64,000 nucleotides of DNA from Ciona intestinalis (Eukaryota; Chordata; Ascidiacea; Phlebobranchia; Cionidae): assembly GCF_000224145.3 (NCBI RefSeq), contig NC_020175.2:1227948-1291947 (forward strand), written 5' to 3'. Each line of letters opens with the position of its first letter. Within the stretch, counting starts at the first letter, position 1. The notes under the pieces were generated by a model. That model searched no databases, was not told the origin of the DNA, and saw only the letters and a program-made list of their open reading frames with translations. Below, one piece after another: positions 46,401-64,000 of the stretch. A program made the translations under genes and the position numbers.

Positions 46401-47484
46401 CTCGTGCTGAAGATGGCAGGGCGAACTTTACAATTCGAGATGGTGGAATAAACGCAAAGCATAAATTATGGGCAAAGAAGAACGGACCGATGAAGAACGG
46501 TGAATATAAGCATTTCTAACCCGTTTTTAACGTGTGTATTTCAATGCTGTATAACTATTTTATACAAGCCGCGTATATACAAGCCACTATAACCGAAGCT
46601 TTGCCGTAAAAAAACTAAATCAACTTTAAAATTTTAACACAGATTTTATGCGAACTTTTTCCAGTTTATGTTTTTAGGGCTTAAATATTTACTTTTCAAA
46701 AGTTATTCTTGTTTCAGTTGCCCGGTCGGGACATTCGAGATTCTTACACCAGTTTGACAAATCCGGCAACATTTTCACATCGGCTGATTCTACAGAGTCG
46801 TCTCCTACTGCTATTGCTAATAACTCAAACCAGGGAGAATTGAGACGTAACGGGTACCTTCGTAAAATGAAAGCAAACGTATTAACACCATCAAAGCTTG
46901 TAAGCGTTGGAGAAGTTGGTTGCCGGACACCACAAATGAAAAAAACTCAAAACGATATAAAGTCCCGTGCAGGTAAAGCGAAGAAGAGGTGGCCGATTAC
47001 AAGGCACAACTCACAATCTATTGATATCCCAGTGGTCGGTAGCTCAATAGATGAAGGGACATTCTCTGACTTGGCAGATTGTGCGAACCATTTAGACTCA
47101 AAGCTGCATTTACCGGTACCTGCCGTACAACATAGCTTCGGAAGCTCAGAGCAACTTTATTTTGAATCCAGATCACCCAGATTGCAGCACCGTGGCCATA
47201 CTGACCGACTTGATAAACAGCTAAACCAGAACAAGAGGAACAGAGTGATTCCATACTTAACGAAAAGCAGCACCCTTTCAAACAGTCACTGTCAACCCCA
47301 AAACGGCCTCATGTCCGTAATGCGAGCTTCTTCAACGCACAGCATCAACCAAAGCGACCAACCACCCCCGTACCATAACGTACATCATACCATAGGACGA
47401 TACCAAAGTATTCCAATGACAGAGTTGAGCAAAAGCACTGAAAACGGCATTTGGTTGCCAAGCGGTGGATTTACAGAACTTTAA
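37407..47484 (+). CDS. TARP/stargazin-like CACNG-family protein with very long tail; first exon not found
   Basis: A claudin-fold four-helix protein related to AMPA-receptor auxiliary and calcium-channel gamma subunits. Exons: 37407-37623 (TM1 YVIGFGSVVTFLFLTISLFS; SGLWRICC), 37896-37979, 38253-38396 (MFPILSVFLTFF, TM2-3), 44841-45007 (GLSNVLGIIIYIS, then YGWSFYFAGFAFLLAEILGV, TM4), 45206-45336, 45527-45691, 45922-46499 and 46718-47484. Phases agree throughout, giving 750 residues plus a missing start. Homology is best to type I TARPs (GLSNIIGIIVYIS, YGWSFYF). The cytoplasmic tail is about 545 residues, while mammalian TARPs total about 315-425. It has an acidic stretch, an RR-rich patch (SLRRSYRRTSVKR) and a C-terminal TEL that fits a class I PDZ ligand. 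The 38.4-44.8 kb intron is disturbed by a retroelement and allelic contigs. Confidence 0.85.
39017..39402 (+). repeat. 5' LTR
   Basis: It runs from TGTAGG to GTAACA and is preceded by the CTGGG target copy. It is followed by internal sequence starting TACCGGCCCCTAAATAATGA. Confidence 0.85.
39554..39603. other. Assembly gap (50 N)
   Basis: A run of 50 N, a conventional placeholder length, separates retroelement interior from an unrelated allelic contig. Confidence 0.99.
39604..40802 (+). other. Allelic contig of the TARP intron without the LTR element
   Basis: The first 320 bases repeat 38690-39016, and after CTGGG (39919-39923) it runs straight into the intron sequence that follows the 3' LTR at 44437. 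From about 40231 it holds a hAT-like insertion (GTGGTTCCCAACACGTGGGG onward) that is absent from the other allele at 44738. It contains no coding exon. Its likely source is the homologous chromosome. Confidence 0.8.
40231..40802 (-). mobile_element. hAT-like DNA transposon fragment present on one allele only
   Basis: The segment opens with a hAT-style end (CGTGGTTCCCAACACGTGG) and GGGTCGCGCC-like inverted motifs. Its interior around 40431-40575 (TAATAGCGATTG, CGTAATAGGAGGGATTCACA) is the reverse complement of part of the element at 60278-61422. The right end runs into a gap. Confidence 0.55.
40803..40852. other. Assembly gap (50 N)
   Basis: A run of 50 N between two copies of the same allelic contig. 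Confidence 0.99.
40853..41627 (+). other. Second copy of the insertion-free allelic contig
   Basis: The sequence repeats 39604-40357 with no difference I can see, including the empty CTGGG site (41186-41190) and the start of the hAT-like insertion. Two identical copies in a row, each ending in a gap, are best explained as an unmerged contig overlap. Confidence 0.8.
41628..42127. other. Assembly gap (500 N)
   Basis: A run of exactly 500 N. Long open frames that cross it are artefacts of reading N as any residue. Confidence 0.99.
42128..43639 (+). other. Allelic duplicate of three TARP tail exons
   Basis: Exon copies lie at 42128-42245 (5' end in the gap), 42436-42600 and 43062-43639. They match 45206-45336, 45527-45691 and 45922-46499 in splice sites, length and frame, with few substitutions: GEDSDDEE versus GEDNDDEE, SYTVPPS versus SYTDPSS, YRRTS versus YRRAS, and one silent change near 43429/46289. 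The level of difference suits two alleles. It lacks the transmembrane exons and the final exon, so it cannot be a second gene as it stands. Confidence 0.8.
42853..43046. repeat. GGGGGAAGATGGGACA element, present whole on one allele
   Basis: The left end is ATGGTAGGGTAGGGGAGATG and the right end CTTCTCCCACCCTACTCT. The allelic copy at 45803-45910 keeps only the right part, because the sequence between two CTTACGA motifs (42710 and 42943) is missing there. Confidence 0.75.
43814..43863. other. Assembly gap (50 N)
   Basis: A run of 50 N between the allelic exon contig and the 3' interior of the LTR element. Confidence 0.99.
44046..44431 (+). repeat. 3' LTR
   Basis: It has the same length as the 5' copy and no difference that I can see. 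It is followed directly by CTGGG and then the intron sequence ATTTCAAGCAAATATGAG found at the empty site. Confidence 0.85.
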
Positions 47485-47990
47485 GAAATTGAACAAAACT
47501 GGTAGTATATCCTTACGACTCAATAAGAGCTTTGTTAATTGTTAAAATCACGATTAGGAAATATAGGATAATTGTGCTTACATGATCTATCTTACCCGCA
47601 GTATTATACAACACGGTTAAGTTTTTTGTCCCCCATGTGTAGTCATTGTATACGTAGGTTATTTTAACATTAAAAACACCAAAGAATGTTATATCCAAAT
47701 GTTCGTTTTAGAAAAAAACAAGCTTATTTTTAAGCAACAAAACGTGTAATTTTGTATGACGAACAATTAGGACAAAGCAAACAGGGTCTCCCATCAATGA
47801 CGTTTTGAAACAAGTTTACAATGTTTTAAGGCTCAGGTTGGCCAGCGGCCTCATACCAAACACGAAACTTCGAAGAGCATTATACACGTCACGTTAACGC
47901 GCCTGCAAAGTATTTATTGCGAACGTGTCAATCATTTATTTAAACGCAAACGTGAAAAAGCAAACATTCAGCCTGTTTCTAGGCAATTAT

Positions 47991-48790
47991 AGTAGGGTGG
48001 GGGAAGATGGGACAATTTGTCAGGCGAGATTTTTTTAAATTTTTTTTTACGGACCCCCATTTCATGATAATCAGGAAAATAAGATTACAGTATTATTTGA
48101 CAGTATTATCACGACTTTATAAAACGCCCGTCAAAGCTGATTACTGTTTTTAAATATTAAAAAAATATATAAAATAGAAACAGTATACTTTGAACAGGTA
48201 AAAAAATTGCGAAATAGTAAGGTGCTATTTTTTAATGCTCGCTAAATCATAGTAAAGCAGATGTTTTTTTTTAGTTTGCGTGTGCATACGAATAAACTAG
48301 TTTCATAGCTTCATAAAATAACCTTGAATATTTCGTACAGTTTGATTTTGTCTCATAAAACTAGTTTTAGTTTTGTAAAAATACACTGAGATATAAACAT
48401 TAAGAAAATAGGCAGGGGTCAATATGACTTTAATTTGAGATAAAGACAACAAAAAAATATCGGTTTAACGTTATATATATGAAGTTTACATGGCAAAGAA
48501 ACTAGCACAGTCTGTTAAACTCGGTAGGTTAACTACAAGTTGCAGAATACTGCTAATGTAAATATATTTTAATTTAGAGTCGCATCTTCTCCCACATTGT
48601 AGTTTTGTATGTTTTCATTGCCAAAGTCCCATCTTATCCTGTGTGTTTTTGAATTTGTAAAATTTCACCTGTTGTGCGGATCGCTAAATAACTCCTCGTG
48701 TGTTTTATTATATTTTATTAAATTGGTGTCAATTAATAAAGGAGTGATAGTACTAATTCGTGGTATTACCCCAAAAAACTAACCGTGTTG
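47991..48790. repeat. Long GGGGGAAGATGGGACA element
   Basis: It starts AGTAGGGTGGGGGAAGATGG. The body blocks TTTACATGGCAAAGAAACTA and TGTGCGGATCGCTAAATAAC recur at 35308-35890, followed in both by TCAATTAATAAAGG and CGTGGTAT. The repeated order defines an element of about 600-800 bp. Confidence 0.7.
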
Positions 48791-48854
48791 TATAATATCA
48801 TATATTTGTTAGTGTATATGTATATATGCATAGCTCAAATAAAGAATATGTTTC

Positions 48855-49035
48855 GTAGGCTGGGGGAAGATGGTACACCTTTTCATTAGATTTTCCCATC
48901 CCACTTGGTGGTAAGCATTCAACGAATCATAAAACCGTGTCCCCACAGCAGAATGTTGTTAATTGCTGGAAACACGATCACAATATTTGGATTTCACGTG
49001 CTAAATGCGTCCCGTCTTTCCCCACTCTAACTATA
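48855..49035. repeat. Short GGGGGAAGATGGGACA element
   Basis: The left end is GGCTGGGGGAAGATGGTACA, and the right end is CGTCCCGTCTTTCCCCACTC. The interior is like the copies at 2690 and 42853. Confidence 0.7.
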
Positions 49036-50316
49036 CACGTGAACTATGGTGAACATTTTACTTTGTGAACATAAGATAAGACAACCGCATGACGGTTCCA
49101 CATTCAGTTCAAAGTCGAGTCTAACTCTTAAACAATCCCCCAACTAACAGCACCACGTGTCTCTAACTTCAATAGTACTTGGCTCTTAGTCAACCTGGAG
49201 AGTTGCACAACTAAGCTTTATGTTTCTGTATTGAATCGACTGATATTAATTTACCAACTTTAAATTCTTAATACTCAATAAATTCTTTGTTCAGTATCTT
49301 CTGGTTATGAGGCGACGAGTGTCGTTTTTTTATCAAAAACGCAACATCAATACTTTATATAATTCTAGTCCACTGGCGAAAAATTTTGGTCGTATCGAGC
49401 CTTGAAACTTCGACCCTTCTAACACAAAAAGTGCAGCCTGAACAATAAACCTCTAAAGCATTCGAACTTTAGAAATATTATTGCGTTTAAAATGCAGTCA
49501 TGTTTCACAAACATAATGAATTTATTTTGGTAACAGCGAAGCATTCACTAGACACCGATACGGGAACTTGACAACAATGTAGCGACCACAAGAGGTCGTA
49601 TGGTCGTGTAGGTCTTCAAGTGGGGTTGATACATCGTACGTAGTTTGGGCACGTCACAGCAACAATCAGGGGTGTTATCACACAAGAGACAACGAAGGAT
49701 ATTTCTAACTAAACTTTTCACGCAAAAAGGCGACTTTTAAACCATCGCCCCATAAGTAGTTGTTGCGTCTTCAAAAGTACGTTAAGAGCATTCGTTTGGG
49801 CGATTATTGTAAACATAACTTGTACTAATATTTCATTCTTTGGCGCTTTGGGCACGGCGCATATATACGTCGCGGTGCAGGGGAAATCCCATACGATACA
49901 CACTCTAGACTCATTCTCTCGCAACAGATAATGTACAATAGTTGTATCTACAATAAAGTGGGGACACGACATGTGTTTACATATAGGCTGGTAGGGCGTG
50001 CGTGGCAAATAAGGGTTGCTGCAGAAAATACTGGCCCAGCGTGAATCCATCAGCTGCAGATTTAGGATGAAAATCAGGTCGAATTTAAGAGACAAGCTGG
50101 TTAGTGTTTGAGCGTGGTTAGTGCTAAGATAGAGGGTTCGATTCAGGCGAATTTTGCTTGAAAAGGACGGTTACATGTTGTGGCATGTAGAGATCCCAAA
50201 CAAAGAGCTAGGGTGCAAAATTAAGAAGCCCCACAGAGAAACAGACAAACTTCATATTGAGATAAATATGAACATGAAGATCTTCTATGGGCCAGTATTG
50301 TCTAAGGGTCAAGCGT

Positions 50317-63162
<12,846 letters not shown>

Positions 63163-63843
63163 ATTGTTAAGTTAACGACTGTTGTACCAAAGCATGTCTT
63201 AACTTTACACAAATTAAGTTAAATCCTACTATATAAATAAGAAACCTATGATGTTAAAAATAAACCAATTTCTGCATGTATTTATAAATCTTTAGGCAAG
63301 AGCAAATAAGGTTAAATAATAAGTATAATAAATGAAAAAAAACTTCTGGTGCATTTTAAGTATTGGAAATGGAATGTCTTTATTAAGCCTATATGTAACC
63401 GTTTTTAAAATACTATGAAAAATAAAACGTATGGTTTGGGGTCATTATTCACTTAAAACAACATTTGGAAAAATAATAAGAAGCGCATTTTACCGTAAAT
63501 AAATGCGAGAAACTTAACTGTATGATTACTATAAACTAGACTACAAAAACTGTAACATTAAAACCAATAAAACGCCTGAAAAGTACTCTTAACTATTTAA
63601 ACCAGCATTTCACTTTTCTATCCACGGTTACCATTTCTTGGGTTGTTGGCGATTTAACCTTACGACCCCCCCGCTAAAGTAGCGCTAGAGGCATAACTAG
63701 AATTTATGGGGAGCAAAAAAATTGTAGATTGTGATGCTTCAATATACACTTGGTGACATCATAAAAGTAGATAAAATAAGATTTTATTAAAAAAATAGGA
63801 TTTAATAGTTATTTCAATAAGATTTATTTGTTAATGCGAAAAA
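63163..63843. promoter_or_regulatory. Divergent intergenic region between PPP2R5D and the last gene
   Basis: The 681 bp between two start codons that point apart must hold both promoters or a shared one. The sequence is AT-rich, except for a short GC patch near 63600-63690. No specific motif is recognised. Confidence 0.45.
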
Positions 63844-63967
63844 ATGGCAACTAAAGGAAAAGAAGCAATCGATTTAAAGGCGGCTGCTGCAGCAAAGTTG
63901 GTTCTACAGGAGCTAGACCCTGTTGCTCGGAAAAGAAGGCAAGAATTCAGCAGCGGTTTACCACAGG
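63844..63967 (+). CDS. First exon of an unrecognised gene (partial)
   Basis: An ATG in good context (AAAAATGGCAACT) opens a 41-codon stretch beginning MATKGKEAIDLKAAAAAKLV, followed by LQELDPVARKRRQEFSSGLP and Q. It ends at a probable donor (CAGG|GTAAAT) in phase 1. The composition is alanine- and lysine-rich and probably helical. I do not recognise the family, and the rest of the gene is beyond the window. Without the splice the frame would stop within two codons, so the exon call depends on the donor. Confidence 0.5.
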
Positions 63968-64000
63968 GTAAATAAACTCATTTTTATTAGCCACCCACAA

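Larger units (their letters stand above)
47485..50316. other. Convergent intergenic region, repeat-rich
   Basis: It holds the 3' ends of the TARP-like gene (from the left) and PPP2R5D (from the right). Elements lie at about 47991-48790 (long variant) and 48855-49035 (short variant). The open frame at 49718-50095 (minus, 125 codons) has no recognisable domain and lies in the probable PPP2R5D 3' UTR. No other gene is seen. Confidence 0.5.

Noticed and set aside
49718-50095. 125-codon minus-strand frame below PPP2R5D
   Set aside because: There is no recognisable domain and no splice connection in phase with PPP2R5D beyond its stop; it is probably 3' UTR.

Overview
The window looks like nuclear DNA from a tunicate, most probably the sea squirt Ciona. 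It is AT-rich, its genes have many small GT-AG introns, and it carries five chordate-type protein-coding genes plus the first exon of a sixth. Four short assembly gaps are present. I read no prokaryotic operon, CRISPR array or toxin system. Exon structures were built by hand from translated homology blocks, splice sites and codon phase. Three gene models (EML5/6, BBOF1, PPP2R5D) close exactly in frame from ATG to stop.

Layout. 1-4598: no gene seen, only several copies of dispersed repeats. 4599-27523 (minus): a complete 43-coding-exon EML5/EML6-type microtubule-associated protein of 1964 residues with three HELP-WD40 modules. 27524-28373: divergent intergenic region. 28374-29453 (plus): an intronless HS1BP3-type PX-domain protein. 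30049-34735 (plus): BBOF1, a basal-body coiled-coil protein, 12 exons, 508 residues. 34736-37406: repeats, and probably the unseen first exon of the next gene. 37407-47484 (plus): a stargazin/TARP-like (CACNG family) four-helix membrane protein with a very long cytoplasmic tail. 47485-50316: repeat-rich convergent intergenic region. 50317-63162 (minus): PPP2R5D, the B56-delta regulatory subunit of PP2A, 16 exons, 594 residues. 63844 onward (plus): first exon of an unrecognised gene.

The most unusual stretch is 38.4-44.8 kb. A 386-bp LTR pair (39017-39402 and 44046-44431) with a CTGGG target duplication lies in one TARP intron. Between the LTRs, separated by N gaps, sit contigs from the other chromosome: two copies of the same intron without the insertion, and a second copy of three downstream TARP exons. 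The simplest reading is that both alleles of a heterozygous retroelement insertion were strung into one scaffold.

The genes do not form one pathway. EML5/6 and BBOF1 both concern microtubules, cilia or basal bodies. HS1BP3 is a lipid-binding trafficking regulator, TARPs are receptor or channel auxiliary subunits, and B56-delta targets PP2A. The two minus-strand genes each start back to back with a plus-strand gene, giving two divergent promoter regions (about 850 and 680 bp).
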